A stretch of DNA of 64,000 bases from Flavobacteriales bacterium. GTDB taxonomy: Bacteria > Bacteroidota > Bacteroidia > Flavobacteriales_E > Vicingaceae. Location of the stretch: assembly GCA_015075325.1 (NCBI GenBank), contig JABTUP010000016.1, forward strand, positions 22,180 to 86,179. Reading direction: 5' to 3'. Numbering within the stretch: the first letter of the stretch is position 1; each line of letters starts with the position of its first letter. The position numbers were made by a program, and so were the translations under genes. The notes under the pieces are model-generated. The model searched no databases and was not told the origin of the DNA. It worked only from the letters and a program-made list of their open reading frames with translations. Positions 43,304-53,193 of this stretch are shown here, piece by piece.

Positions 43304-44641
43304 ATGAGTTCAACAATATTTAAAAACCTATTTTTACGGAAAGCACTTTTGCTTTCCGTTATATTTTCAATAACTTTAGTTTCTTGTAAAAAAGATGGAC
43401 AATTGTTTCCTGAGTTTAACGATGAAAATTTAACCATCCATTTTACCGATACTTTTTCCATTTTAACATCATTGGTTAAAGATGATTCGATACAAACAGA
43501 TATTTCTGGTGTTAATTTACTTGGTATTTACCACGATAGCATTATGGGATTTGCCTCATCGGCAATTTATACCGAAATTACTTTAGCAGGAACCAATGTT
43601 TCGTTTGGTCAAAATGCTATTTTAGATTCGGCCGTTTTATCTCTTAAATACCTTAATGAAGCAGCTTTTTACGGAAACATTTTAACTCCAATGAGCATTA
43701 ATGTTTTTCAGTTATCAGAACAATTGATAAAATCTGAATATTACTCAAACGAAGATTTAACTTCTAACTCAACCCCACTGGGTTCATTAACATTTACACC
43801 TTTAACCAACGATTCAACAAAAATTATTTCTAACGGCGACACCATAAAGGTAGCTCCACAGGTTAGAATTAGGTTAGACGACGCTTTCGGACAATCTATT
43901 ATCGATTTAGGAAAAAATTCCAATACCATTTCTGATAACCAAGTAATAAAAAATTTAGTAAACGGATTTTACATTACACCAACCACAACAGTTACTTCTT
44001 CTACTCTTCAAAAAGGCGAAGGCTCAATTTTAACTTTTGATATTAACTCGTCTGTTTCAACATTAACATTGTATTACCACAACGATACTGAAACAAATAA
44101 ATCGTATAGTTTTTTAATAAATTCTGAAAGCAAAAAATACAATCGTTTTGCTCATAATTACACCAACACCGATGTAGAAAAACACCTCGCAGGAAGTGGT
44201 TTTGATTCAACTGTTACATATGTTCAATCAATGGGAGGAGTTAAAACAAAGTTGCTTTTACCAAACATCAAAGAATTAGCAAAACAAGGCGATTTTATAA
44301 TTAATAAAGCAGAATTGGTGTTTATGATTAATGAAGGAAGCGATTTTACATTAAATCCGATAGAAAATATGATTCTTACAGGAATAAACTCTTCTGGAAA
44401 TGCAACTTTTTTAATTGACTATTTCGATCAAAGTTTTGGAGGTACTTATGATATAACTTCAAAAACCTATACCTTCAATATTACTAGACATTTACAAGAT
44501 TTAATTCAAAACAACAAAGAAGATTATGGATTATATTTAATTCCATCTGGTTCGGCAATAAATGCTAACCGTTCGGTAATTAATTCATTTAAACATCCAT
44601 CAAACAAAATTAAACTCAACATTACCTATTCAAATTATTAA
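43304..44641 (+). CDS. DUF4270 family lipoprotein
   Basis: A 445-residue lipoprotein: signal segment ending LVSC (Cys about 28) followed by KKDGQLFPEF and the DUF4270 domain. The pattern FTILTSLVKDDSIQTD...LLGIYHDSIMG and the C-terminal DLIQNNKEDYGLYLIPSGSAINANRSVINS are typical. The family is restricted to Bacteroidota and functionally unknown; position beside the starch synthase-like gene and glmS is conserved in my memory of related genomes. Confidence 0.87.
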   Translation: MSSTIFKNLFLRKALLLSVIFSITLVSCKKDGQLFPEFNDENLTIHFTDTFSILTSLVKDDSIQTDISGVNLLGIYHDSIMGFASSAIYTEITLAGTNVSFGQNAILDSAVLSLKYLNEAAFYGNILTPMSINVFQLSEQLIKSEYYSNEDLTSNSTPLGSLTFTPLTNDSTKIISNGDTIKVAPQVRIRLDDAFGQSIIDLGKNSNTISDNQVIKNLVNGFYITPTTTVTSSTLQKGEGSILTFDINSSVSTLTLYYHNDTETNKSYSFLINSESKKYNRFAHNYTNTDVEKHLAGSGFDSTVTYVQSMGGVKTKLLLPNIKELAKQGDFIINKAELVFMINEGSDFTLNPIENMILTGINSSGNATFLIDYFDQSFGGTYDITSKTYTFNITRHLQDLIQNNKEDYGLYLIPSGSAINANRSVINSFKHPSNKIKLNITYSNY

Positions 44642-44646
44642 TTCAA

Positions 44647-46491
44647 ATGTGTGGAATTGTAGCATATATAGGACAAAAAGAAGCTTACCCAATTTTAATT
44701 AAAGGGTTACAACGATTAGAATACCGAGGTTATGACAGTGCTGGTGTTGCACTTCTAAACAACAACGATATTCATTTGTTTAAAAAACAAGGAAAAGTAT
44801 CTGAATTAGAGGCTTTTACAGTTGGAAAAGATACTTCAGGAAAAGTAGGAATTGGACATACCCGATGGGCAACACATGGTGCACCAAGCGACAGAAATGC
44901 TCATCCTCATTCGTCTGGAAACAGCGATTTAGCAATAATACACAACGGAATTATTGAAAACTATGCTTCGTTAAAAGCAGAATTAACTCAACGTGGACAC
45001 GTTTTTTCGAGCGATACTGATACCGAAGTGCTAATTCATCTGATTGAGGATATACAAGAAAAAACAAGTGTAGGAATTGAAGAAGCTATACGAATTGCTT
45101 TAAACGAAGTAATTGGTGCTTATGCAATTGTTATTGTATCTAAAAAAGAACCCGATTTGTTAATTGCTGCTAAAAAAAGTAGCCCTTTGGTAATAGGTAT
45201 AGGCGAAAAAGATGAATATTATATTGCATCTGACGCAACTCCAATTGTAGAATATACAAAAAACGTGGTTTACTTAAACGACGAAGAAATTGCCATTTTA
45301 AAACGTGGCGAAGAATTGCGTTTAATAAACATCAAAAACCAACCTAAAGTTCCTTATATACAAGAACTTGAAATGCAATTAGAAGCCATCGAAAAAGGTG
45401 GGTTCGACCATTTTATGTTGAAGGAAATTTTTGAACAACCTCAATCTATAAAAAATAGTATGCGAGGAAGAATTGACTTAGACAAAGGCATTGTTTCATT
45501 GGGAGGAATTAGAGAATACAAACAAAAAATTATTAATGCCGAGCGTATTATTATTGTTGCTTGTGGAACTTCGTGGCACGCTGGTTTAGTAGGTGAATAC
45601 CTTATTGAAGATTTAGCCAGAATACCTGTTGAAGTAGAATACGCATCAGAATTTAGATACCGAAACCCAATTATTACGGAAAGTGATGTGGTAATTGCCA
45701 TCTCGCAATCAGGAGAAACCGCCGATACGCTTGCTGCCATAAAATTAGCTAAAGAAAAAGGAGCTACCATTATTGGTATTTGTAATGTTGTTGGTTCTTC
45801 TATTTCAAGAGCAACCGACGCAGGTTCATATACTCATGCTGGACCAGAAATTGGTGTTGCATCTACCAAAGCATTTACTGCTCAGGTAACTGTTTTATCA
45901 TTAATGGCATTATCATTAGCTCAGGCAAAAGGCTCACTTTCTGATTCAAAATTCAGACAGTTGTTGGTAGAACTAAACGCTATTCCTGAAAAAGTTGAAA
46001 AAATGTTGCAATCGGAAAACCAAATTAAAACGATTGCTGAAATATTCAAAAATGCACGAAATTTCTTGTACTTGGGAAGAGGTTATAATTTTCCTGTTGC
46101 TTTAGAAGGAGCATTAAAACTTAAAGAAATATCCTATATTCATGCTGAAGGCTATCCTGCTGCTGAAATGAAACATGGACCTATTGCTTTAATTGATGAA
46201 GAAATGCCTGTAGTTGTTATTGCAACTAAACACGGCAACTACGAAAAAGTGGTAAGCAACATTGAAGAAGTTAAAGCCAGAAACGGAAAAATTATTGCTA
46301 TTGTTACAGAAGGCGACACAGCAGTAAAAGCAATTGCTGATTTTGTTGTTGAAGTTCCCGAATCGGAAGATGCTTTAAGCCCATTATTGACAACTATACC
46401 ACTACAATTGTTATCGTATTATGTTGCCATCATGAGAGGTTGTAATGTTGATCAACCACGAAATTTAGCAAAATCAGTAACGGTGGAATAA
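44647..46491 (+). CDS. glmS: Glutamine-fructose-6-phosphate aminotransferase (isomerizing)
   Basis: GlmS makes glucosamine-6-phosphate for peptidoglycan and lipid A. The 614-residue protein starts MCGIVAYIG with the Cys2 nucleophile of the glutaminase domain (1-240, GHTRWATHG), followed by two SIS domains (about 290-420, CGTSWHAG and SQSGETADT; and 460-600). The C-terminal PRNLAKSVTVE is diagnostic. It lies 5 bp after the DUF4270 stop. I see no glmS ribozyme in the 5-bp spacer or the gene before it. Confidence 0.98.
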   Translation: MCGIVAYIGQKEAYPILIKGLQRLEYRGYDSAGVALLNNNDIHLFKKQGKVSELEAFTVGKDTSGKVGIGHTRWATHGAPSDRNAHPHSSGNSDLAIIHNGIIENYASLKAELTQRGHVFSSDTDTEVLIHLIEDIQEKTSVGIEEAIRIALNEVIGAYAIVIVSKKEPDLLIAAKKSSPLVIGIGEKDEYYIASDATPIVEYTKNVVYLNDEEIAILKRGEELRLINIKNQPKVPYIQELEMQLEAIEKGGFDHFMLKEIFEQPQSIKNSMRGRIDLDKGIVSLGGIREYKQKIINAERIIIVACGTSWHAGLVGEYLIEDLARIPVEVEYASEFRYRNPIITESDVVIAISQSGETADTLAAIKLAKEKGATIIGICNVVGSSISRATDAGSYTHAGPEIGVASTKAFTAQVTVLSLMALSLAQAKGSLSDSKFRQLLVELNAIPEKVEKMLQSENQIKTIAEIFKNARNFLYLGRGYNFPVALEGALKLKEISYIHAEGYPAAEMKHGPIALIDEEMPVVVIATKHGNYEKVVSNIEEVKARNGKIIAIVTEGDTAVKAIADFVVEVPESEDALSPLLTTIPLQLLSYYVAIMRGCNVDQPRNLAKSVTVE

Positions 46492-46534
46492 GTCGTTTTT
46501 GTGTCAACTTATTTCAGGACGAGACAATTAAAAC

Positions 46535-46564
46535 AAAAAAGCCAACAATATTGTTGGCTTTTTT
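46535..46564. terminator. Bidirectional terminator between glmS and lepA
   Basis: AAAAAA-GCCAACAAT and its exact complement ATTGTTGGC-TTTTTT form a perfect palindrome between the convergent genes, with U-tracts in both directions. Confidence 0.92.
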
Positions 46565-46567
46565 GTT

Positions 46568-48361
46568 TTAGTCGTTCAGTTTTAATACTGCCAAGAAAGC
46601 TTTTGGAGGCACTTCAACGCTACCAATTTGCTTCATTTTTTTCTTTCCTTCTTTTTGTTTTTCTAAAAGTTTACGTTTTCGGGTAATGTCACCACCATAA
46701 CATTTAGCAGTTACATCTTTACGTAATGCCGATAACGATTCTCTGGCAATAATTTTAGCTCCAATAGCTGCCTGAATTGCGATATTAAACTGCTGACGAG
46801 GAATCAATTCTTTTAACTTGTTGCAAATTTTCTTTCCTAAATCATACGCATTATCTTTATGAACCAATGCCGATAAAGCATCAACTGGGTCGCCATTTAG
46901 CATGATATCCATTTTAACCAATTTTGATTCTCTAAAACCAATTGGATGATAATCAAACGAAGCATAACCTCTTGAAATCGATTTTAAACGGTCGTAAAAA
47001 TCAAACACTATTTCTGCCAAAGGAACATTAAAATTCAATTCTACTCTGTTTGTAGTTAAATATACCTGATTGGTTAATTCTCCACGTTTTTCAATACAAA
47101 GCGTCATTATTGCACCTACATAGTCCGATTTTGTAATAATACTGGCTTTAATATAAGGCTCTTCAATTCGGTCAATGCGGCTAGGGTCGGGAAAATCAGA
47201 TGGATTATTTAATACCACCGCTTTTTCTCTGTCGCTCGTTAAATAGCAATGGTACGATACGTTTGGAACAGTGGTTATAACCGTCATGTTAAATTCTCGT
47301 TCCAAACGCTCCTGAATTATTTCCATGTGAAGCATTCCCAAGAAACCACAACGAAATCCAAAACCAAGTGCAGCAGATGATTCGGGTTCAAAGGTTAGTG
47401 AAGCATCGTTTAACTGCAATTTTTCCATGGCGTCTCTCAACTCCTCGTATTCATCGGTTTCAATTGGGTAAACACCAGCAAACACCATTGGTTTTACATC
47501 TTCAAAACCCTGAATAGCTGGTGCTGGTCGGGCAACAGTGGTTATGGTATCGCCCACTTTAACCTCTTTGGCAACTTTTATTCCTGAAATAATATATCCA
47601 ACATCGCCAGTTTTGATAACAGGTTTTGGAACTTGTTTTAGTTTTAATGTGCCTATTTCGTCGGCAAAATATTCTTTGTCGGTAGCAATAAATTTTACTT
47701 TTTCGCCTTTTTTTAGTTCACCGTTTATTACTTTAAAGTAAGCATTTATACCTCGATACGAATCGAAAACCGAATCGAAAATTAACGCTTGAAAAGGTGC
47801 GTTGGGGTCGCCTTTCGGACAAGGAACACGTTCAATAACAGCAGCCAAAATTTCTTCAACACCCATTCCTGTTTTTCCGCTTGCTGCAATAATTTCTTCA
47901 CGTTTACAGCCCAAAAGGTCAACAATTTGGTCTTTAACCTCTTCGGGCATGGCACTATCTAAATCCATTTTGTTTAATACCGGAATAATTTCCAAATTGT
48001 TTTCGATAGCTAAATATAGGTTTGAAATGGTTTGTGCCTGAATGCCTTGTGTTGCATCAACAATAAGTAAAGCTCCTTCGCAAGAGGCTATGGAACGAGA
48101 AACTTCGTAAGAAAAATCAACATGACCAGGGGTATCGATTAAGTTTAACACATATTCCTGACCTTGGTAGGTGTATTCCATTTGAATTGCATGGCTCTTT
48201 ATGGTAATTCCACGCTCACGTTCCAAATCCATGTCGTCTAAAGTCTGCTCTTGCATTTCTCGTTCAGTAATTGCTCCAGTAATTTGCAATAAGCGGTCTG
48301 CCAGAGTACTTTTACCGTGGTCGATATGTGCAATTATACAAAAGTTTCGTAGGTGTTTCAT
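46568..48361 (-). CDS. lepA: Elongation factor 4 (LepA)
   Basis: LepA is a ribosome-associated GTPase thought to act in initiation/ribosome biogenesis or back-translocation. The 597-residue protein has the G1 motif AHIDHGKST (about 11-19), G2 RGITI, G3 DTPGH, G4 NKMD, EF-Tu-like domains, and the LepA-specific C-terminal domain ([24 protein letters not shown]). The length is standard. It is transcribed alone towards the shared terminator. Confidence 0.98.
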   Translation of the reverse strand: MKHLRNFCIIAHIDHGKSTLADRLLQITGAITEREMQEQTLDDMDLERERGITIKSHAIQMEYTYQGQEYVLNLIDTPGHVDFSYEVSRSIASCEGALLIVDATQGIQAQTISNLYLAIENNLEIIPVLNKMDLDSAMPEEVKDQIVDLLGCKREEIIAASGKTGMGVEEILAAVIERVPCPKGDPNAPFQALIFDSVFDSYRGINAYFKVINGELKKGEKVKFIATDKEYFADEIGTLKLKQVPKPVIKTGDVGYIISGIKVAKEVKVGDTITTVARPAPAIQGFEDVKPMVFAGVYPIETDEYEELRDAMEKLQLNDASLTFEPESSAALGFGFRCGFLGMLHMEIIQERLEREFNMTVITTVPNVSYHCYLTSDREKAVVLNNPSDFPDPSRIDRIEEPYIKASIITKSDYVGAIMTLCIEKRGELTNQVYLTTNRVELNFNVPLAEIVFDFYDRLKSISRGYASFDYHPIGFRESKLVKMDIMLNGDPVDALSALVHKDNAYDLGKKICNKLKELIPRQQFNIAIQAAIGAKIIARESLSALRKDVTAKCYGGDITRKRKLLEKQKEGKKKMKQIGSVEVPPKAFLAVLKLND

Positions 48362-48666
48362 ATGTATATTTTATTGTCTTAAATCGGTCATATGGAATCG
48401 CCATTTAACAATTTGTTTGTGTTGATGAGCATTTCGCTCATGGCTTATTTCATATCTTAATTTAAGAAGCACAAAATTACATTATTTAACGAATGATTGA
48501 TGTTTTATTTATTCGTAAATTTTATTGTTAAAAGTGAAATAATCATTCAAAAAAAAAGGATTTGTTTTGTTGTTGTGCAACCGAAGCAATCTCACTCTTT
48601 ACCAACCCTTAACTTAACTCGTACTTTTATAGCTTAGGAAGTACGGGATTTCGTTGTATACACACT
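48362..48666. other. Intergenic region between lepA and the third DUF4143 ATPase
   Basis: AT-rich leader region of lepA. It has a small hairpin ATGAGC-ATTTC-GCTCAT near 48425-48441, a leftward TAATTTTG box (48479-48472) that could be the lepA -7 element, and a hairpin CGTACTT/AAGTACG (48620-48645) that may end the ATPase transcript. No gene is seen. Confidence 0.5.
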
Positions 48667-50115
48667 CTAATTTTGATTCTTCATTTTCAATGTTATGTCG
48701 CCAATATTGAAACTATATATTGAAGCTGGTAAAAATGAAAATTGTAAACCTTCTATTTGCTTTATTCCTAGTTGGTCTATTGATGTTACCAAAGCATTTT
48801 TAAAATTGTTGCTTTTACAAAAATGTATTAAACTTTTTAATTCGTTTGGTTTTTCAAAATATCGATTACTCCATTTTATCTCAACACCCCATTGAGGTTT
48901 ATATTTTTTATCATCAACCAACACTAAGTCTACTTCACCTTCATTTCTACCTTCTTTCCATCGGGCATAGGTTAAATCTAATTTTTCTCTATGCATCCAT
49001 TGCGATAAAACTGCTGTTTCCACCATATTCCCCATTTCACTGTCCGTTTCACTAATGGGTGAAAATAAGGCTGTTCGCAATGATGGATTTGTCAAATACA
49101 CTTTGAAACTGGTTATTCGTTTTAGTCGTTTTGCTGTTACGTCAACTTTGTTTAATACTTTGATTAAGAATGCCGCTTCTAAATATTCTAGGTATTTTTT
49201 CAAAGTGTCTTTTTGTATACCACTTTCTTTACTCATTGTTTCATAAGAAAATTCATTGCCAGTATTGTAAGCTATGTAAGTAAAAAATCGGTTTAACTCT
49301 TGTACATCTTTTATGCCGTATAAACTTGGTAAATCTCTAAGTAATACTTTATCTACAATATCGTTTTTTACGTATCGTCCCATATCACTCTGTATTTTTT
49401 CACTTAAAACAACTTCCGGGTAGCCGCCGAAGTTTAAGTAATGTACAAACTCTTTATTTAAAACCTTTATATCGTGTGAAAGACAATAGGGTATTTCGTT
49501 TTCTCCGTAGCTTATTTTTCCATTGTACATTAAGTGGTTCATTTCTTTTAGATGAATGTATTCCTGAAATGTAAGTGGAGGCAACATAAAATCTGTAAAT
49601 CTGCCCGCTCCGCTTTCCGTGCTGTGCCATTTTAATGCAGCAGCGGCAGAACCCGATACAATAAATTTCGTTTCAGGAAAGGAGTCAACTAACACTTTAA
49701 GGTGGCGTTCCCAATCTTTCAGGTATTGTATTTCGTCAAAAAAAACATAGCAATCTTTTAGATTGTCCTGATTGAGTGATTGCTTGCATAAATTTAATAT
49801 GTCTTCTAAGCTTAAGTGCACATAAATAGGGTTGTCTATGCCGATGAAAAATATTTTTTGCGGATTTACATTTTCAGTCAATAATTGTTGTATGCTGTGA
49901 AATAACATTACAGTTTTCCCAACACGTCTTGGCCCCATAAGAACCAATGCTCTTTTTATATTTTTTTCAATTACAAATGGATAAAACAAACTAAAATATA
50001 GTCGCTTGGCCATTGTGCTATACACTTCTGGTATTTGTTTGTTAACCCACCAAGGATTTTCATACCGTAAGCGTTCAATTATTTTTTCTGTTGGAATAAG
50101 ACTTGTGCTGCCCAT
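48667..50115 (-). CDS. AAA+ ATPase with C-terminal DUF4143 domain (copy 3)
   Basis: The longest of three such proteins here (482 residues). Walker A is GPRRVGKTV at 61-69, Walker B CYVFFDEIQY near 120-129, with SGSAAAALK as sensor region. The winged-helix linker includes MSKESGIQKDTLKKYLEYLE, and the DUF4143 end holds EGEVDLVLVDDKK...GVEIKWS. About 40 extra N-terminal residues precede the ATPase core. The upstream region has inverted repeats (ATTTGTTTATACAAAT near 50124-50139; TAGAT...ATCTA near 50149-50166). Function unknown. Confidence 0.9.
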   Translation of the reverse strand: MGSTSLIPTEKIIERLRYENPWWVNKQIPEVYSTMAKRLYFSLFYPFVIEKNIKRALVLMGPRRVGKTVMLFHSIQQLLTENVNPQKIFFIGIDNPIYVHLSLEDILNLCKQSLNQDNLKDCYVFFDEIQYLKDWERHLKVLVDSFPETKFIVSGSAAAALKWHSTESGAGRFTDFMLPPLTFQEYIHLKEMNHLMYNGKISYGENEIPYCLSHDIKVLNKEFVHYLNFGGYPEVVLSEKIQSDMGRYVKNDIVDKVLLRDLPSLYGIKDVQELNRFFTYIAYNTGNEFSYETMSKESGIQKDTLKKYLEYLEAAFLIKVLNKVDVTAKRLKRITSFKVYLTNPSLRTALFSPISETDSEMGNMVETAVLSQWMHREKLDLTYARWKEGRNEGEVDLVLVDDKKYKPQWGVEIKWSNRYFEKPNELKSLIHFCKSNNFKNALVTSIDQLGIKQIEGLQFSFLPASIYSFNIGDITLKMKNQN

Positions 50116-50269
50116 AAAATCATTTGTTTATACAAATATAGTAATAATAGATAGAATTAAATCTATTTAATTGTTGTATTTTTGTCTTTATAAGAAGTAT
50201 ATTCTCTAAAAACTCATCTAATTTGTCGATTTTTAAGGAAGTCTTTACTTTGATGATTCGTATTATAAT

Positions 50270-50465
50270 GACGCACAACGACCCGGCTAAGAAACGTAGG
50301 GGAGTTTGAAACGCTGCTCTTTCAATTTAGCACTGAGCCAAGCCAAATATTTTTATAATTATCTTTCTTTTTTCATTATCAAAATTTTGGTTTGGCGGAC
50401 TTTAATCGAAGCTTAAAACTTTCAATTAACCACCAAAACCCCTATGTTTTTTTAGCTATTGTTAC
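50270..50465. repeat. attC-like long palindromic element A (degenerate)
   Basis: Left arm GGCTAAGAAACGTAGGGG (50285-50302) pairs with right arm CCCCTATGTTTTTTTAGCT (50439-50457), leaving a centre of about 136 nt. AACG at 50277-50280 and GTTA at 50461-50464 are the outer boxes. The seventh stem base from the centre is G opposite T, as in elements B-D. Confidence 0.55.
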
Positions 50466-50506
50466 CACACGTTGTTTATTTTTTTTTCTATCCGCGGAGC
50501 GTTGGC

Positions 50507-50576
50507 AATTGTATACTCTTTGGGCATTTTTGGCTTATGGGTTGATTTGTGCGAATGACCAATGTGTATGGAATTA
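50507..50576. repeat. Structured hairpin element H1
   Basis: Outer stem AATT-GTATAC with GTATGG-AATT, internal loop TCT/TGT, inner stem TTGGGCATT (50520-50528) with AATGACCAA (50554-50562), apical loop starting TTTGG and ending TTGTGCG (50529-50553). It ends 9 bp from the stop of the gene at 50586. Confidence 0.65.
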
Positions 50577-50585
50577 GGGTGGGAT

Positions 50586-51080
50586 TTAATCTGGATTTAC
50601 ATACCAAAACCAATTTTGATTATATATTTTTTTATATGATTCATCATTTTTGACTTCATAAATATTCATATCTAAACCATGATTGGGTTGAAAAATTAAT
50701 TCTTCATAAGTCATAAAATAATCATTAAACCTAAACGAAACTTTATTTGAATCGATTTTCATCTTATATGATAAAAATGGATTTTGAAAATTTTCAATAG
50801 TTCTATTCTTATTTGTCTTTATTATTTGGTTATTCTTCCATTCATTAGATGTAAAATATTTAATAGAAATAAATATTAGAAGTAATACAATTATAGGAAG
50901 TCTATTTTTTGTTTTATATATGAGTATACTTAAAATAAGTAAACATAAAAAGCTTATAATAATAGAATAATTATAGTATAATTTGTTTAAAAAATCATTT
51001 TTAAACCATATAGGAATGTCGTTAAAAATGGATATTGTCACTAAAATAATGAGGCTAAAATAGAATAATATTTTTTTCAT
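50586..51080 (-). CDS. Small membrane protein, candidate immunity protein of the Rhs-type toxin
   Basis: A 164-residue protein with three to four hydrophobic segments in the first 80 residues and a polar Asn/Asp-rich C-terminal half. Base composition is strikingly AT-rich compared with neighbours. I do not recognise a family. Its start lies 2 bp after the stop of the Rhs-core toxin-like gene, the place where immunity genes are normally found, so immunity is a reasonable inference only. Confidence 0.65.
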   Translation of the reverse strand: MKKILFYFSLIILVTISIFNDIPIWFKNDFLNKLYYNYSIIISFLCLLILSILIYKTKNRLPIIVLLLIFISIKYFTSNEWKNNQIIKTNKNRTIENFQNPFLSYKMKIDSNKVSFRFNDYFMTYEELIFQPNHGLDMNIYEVKNDESYKKIYNQNWFWYVNPD

Positions 51081-51082
51081 AT

Positions 51083-52141
51083 TTAATCAGTTATTTGAGT
51101 TCTTGCTTCACTCATTTTCTTCTTCATTTCTGGACTTCTTTTATCATATTCTTTTTTATGAGCTGTTTTAAGTTTATCGCCTGTTAATCCGTTCCCCATA
51201 TTACGCAATGTATTAGGTCCATCTTTTTCTACAAAATGTGGGATGTAATCAATATTCGGAGCATCTGATGGCTCAGTTGGTGAGAGTGATTCTAAATATT
51301 TTTGAGTTGCATCAATAAGAGAAATATCTCCCCCTTCGATTTGTTTTCCATATTTTAACCAAAAATCAATTCCAGCAAAGTCTGAGGGTATGTCTTCGTA
51401 AGAATATCCACTAGCTTTTCTGTTCCAATACTCTGTTCCGAAGGCAGAGATAGTCGTATTTTGAGCTTCTTCCGAGGCGTAGGAATATAAAGATGCCGCA
51501 GCCACTCCATTTTCTTTTGTGTATAAAGCCATTTCAAAAAAATGCTCCATGTCTAGCCATCCCGATTTTTCAGTATATAGATAACGCTTAACATTCTTTG
51601 TAGCATCAACATCTACTAACTTTCCATCTTCTCTTGTATATTTTCTATTTGCTTCAAAATGATTTATCATATATTGTAAGTCTATACTAGTTCCTCTTAT
51701 CATTTTATCATTTAAAGCTTTATCCATTTCTCCCATTATTTGCTTTAAGCTACCTAGTTGTCCCCAAATGGGTTCTTTTCCGTCAGGGTCAATTAATAAA
51801 ATAGGGTTGTTGTTTGTAAAAACATAAGGACTCATACTCGGATACTTTCTAGCCAAAGGGTCTTGACTCAACCACCGACTAACGATTTCGGGTTGTAAAG
51901 TAGCTTCCGAATATAGAGTATCAGTTTCGATGAAATATTCGATTTTGTTGGTTCTTGTATTGAACATTACCGAACCAATTTTACGAAGCGTGTCATTTTC
52001 AAAAATTTCGGGATATTTACCATTGCTCAACGATAAAAATTCGGGAGCAGGTTTACCAATAGATTTAAAAGGATTTGGATTTTGTGCAACTATGCTTTGC
52101 ACAGAAAAAGCAAAAATTGCTATGAATATTATTTTCTTCAT
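51083..52141 (-). CDS. Secreted minimal Rhs-core protein with C-terminal toxin-like domain
   Basis: The 352-residue protein has a signal peptide (1-19), a short leader, and a single Rhs repeat-associated core (residues 86-121) with SRWLSQDPLARKYP and NNNPILLIDPDGKEP. A variable C-terminal domain of about 230 residues follows the DPDG, as in polymorphic toxins. The large YD-repeat shell of full Rhs proteins is missing. Motifs WLDMEHFFEMA and SYEDIPSDFAGIDFW stand out in the tip, but I cannot name its activity. Its ATG overlaps the upstream gene's stop in ATGA. Confidence 0.8.
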   Translation of the reverse strand: MKKIIFIAIFAFSVQSIVAQNPNPFKSIGKPAPEFLSLSNGKYPEIFENDTLRKIGSVMFNTRTNKIEYFIETDTLYSEATLQPEIVSRWLSQDPLARKYPSMSPYVFTNNNPILLIDPDGKEPIWGQLGSLKQIMGEMDKALNDKMIRGTSIDLQYMINHFEANRKYTREDGKLVDVDATKNVKRYLYTEKSGWLDMEHFFEMALYTKENGVAAASLYSYASEEAQNTTISAFGTEYWNRKASGYSYEDIPSDFAGIDFWLKYGKQIEGGDISLIDATQKYLESLSPTEPSDAPNIDYIPHFVEKDGPNTLRNMGNGLTGDKLKTAHKKEYDKRSPEMKKKMSEARTQITD

Positions 52142-53193
52142 TTTACAGAATTTTCATTGTTAAAAGTACCGATTAATTTTTTGTTTTGATATTTTTCTTT
52201 GTTGTTTGCCAATTCAGAAAGCCACTCAAAATAAACCGATTTTGGGATTTCTCTGTAGCCTAATGATACAATGGTGGAGTAAGTGTTTTCTAATTGAGCA
52301 AACAGATGTTGCTTAATATTTGGATTTTCCTCACTATCAAATTTTCTTTTTAAAGTTTCTGATTTAAGCAACAAAGCATTAATGTAATTTGGATAATATT
52401 TTAACGCTAAATCACAGCATTTTAAAGTAAAATCAGCATTATTCTTTTTAGATTTTCTTTGATAACCGTGAGCCAAATCAATTAAACAAAGTGAGATAGA
52501 TTGTTTTTCAGTTAACTTGTCCATATAAATTCCAGAAATGATGGTTTCACGGCTGATGTAACCCGAAGCCATAATCCATGCATCAATCGGAAAAGCAGAG
52601 CTGGTCAATTCAGTATTGTACCAGCCGTGTTTTAAACTTTTTTGTTTGATGTAAAGATGATTAGGAGCAAAAGAAAAGTAAGCGTTTGTTCCAATTTCGT
52701 CTGCTAAGATTTTGTAAAGCATTGGCATAGAATGACAATTTCCTTTTCCTGTTGCTAATAATTTGCTAACAAACATTTTAGTCCAGTCTTGTTCTCCGAA
52801 AAAATCATCAAAGTCATATTGATATGGAAAACTTATTGGAGTTCCTTTGAAAAGAAAAATAGTATCAGTCATTAATTTAAAGATTGCTCCATTTTTAGCA
52901 AATTCAGTTGAATCTTTAAAAGAGTAGTTCATTAAATGATTGTTGTTTAACCAAAGTTTGGCAATGTCTATCTTTTCTTGAATTGCTTGATTAAAAGCCT
53001 CCTCATTAAGTTCATTGTTGAAAAAAACATTTTCGGTAATGAAAACAGCTTCTTTAAAACTCAAACTATCTTCTTTTTCAAGCAATGTTTTGATTTGCTC
53101 AAATGCTTGATTGTAATACAAAGTAATTGAATCTGTTTGAGCTTTTGAAAAGCCAACTAAAAATAAGAATAATATGCTAAAAAGTAATTTCAT
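52138..53193 (-). CDS. Secreted transglutaminase-like protein of unknown function
   Basis: A 351-residue protein with signal peptide (1-18). A GKGNCHSMPMLYKILADE segment (Cys153), PNHLYI (His179) and WYNTELTS (Asn193/Glu195) give a Cys-His-polar order like transglutaminase/SirB1-type folds; a TPR-like helical C-terminus follows (about 230-330). It overlaps the Rhs-core gene by 4 nt and is 1 bp from an upstream gene fragment. It may process or assist the toxin-like protein, but no evidence beyond linkage is available. Confidence 0.7.
   Translation of the reverse strand: MKLLFSILFLFLVGFSKAQTDSITLYYNQAFEQIKTLLEKEDSLSFKEAVFITENVFFNNELNEEAFNQAIQEKIDIAKLWLNNNHLMNYSFKDSTEFAKNGAIFKLMTDTIFLFKGTPISFPYQYDFDDFFGEQDWTKMFVSKLLATGKGNCHSMPMLYKILADEIGTNAYFSFAPNHLYIKQKSLKHGWYNTELTSSAFPIDAWIMASGYISRETIISGIYMDKLTEKQSISLCLIDLAHGYQRKSKKNNADFTLKCCDLALKYYPNYINALLLKSETLKRKFDSEENPNIKQHLFAQLENTYSTIVSLGYREIPKSVYFEWLSELANNKEKYQNKKLIGTFNNENSVK

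Noticed and set aside
44600..44650. glmS ribozyme upstream of glmS
   Set aside because: Only 5 bp separate glmS from the preceding coding region and no ribozyme core is visible; such ribozymes are typical of Firmicutes.
50392..50577. A 61-codon plus-strand frame
   Set aside because: It covers the right arm of element A and hairpin H1 and has no coding character.
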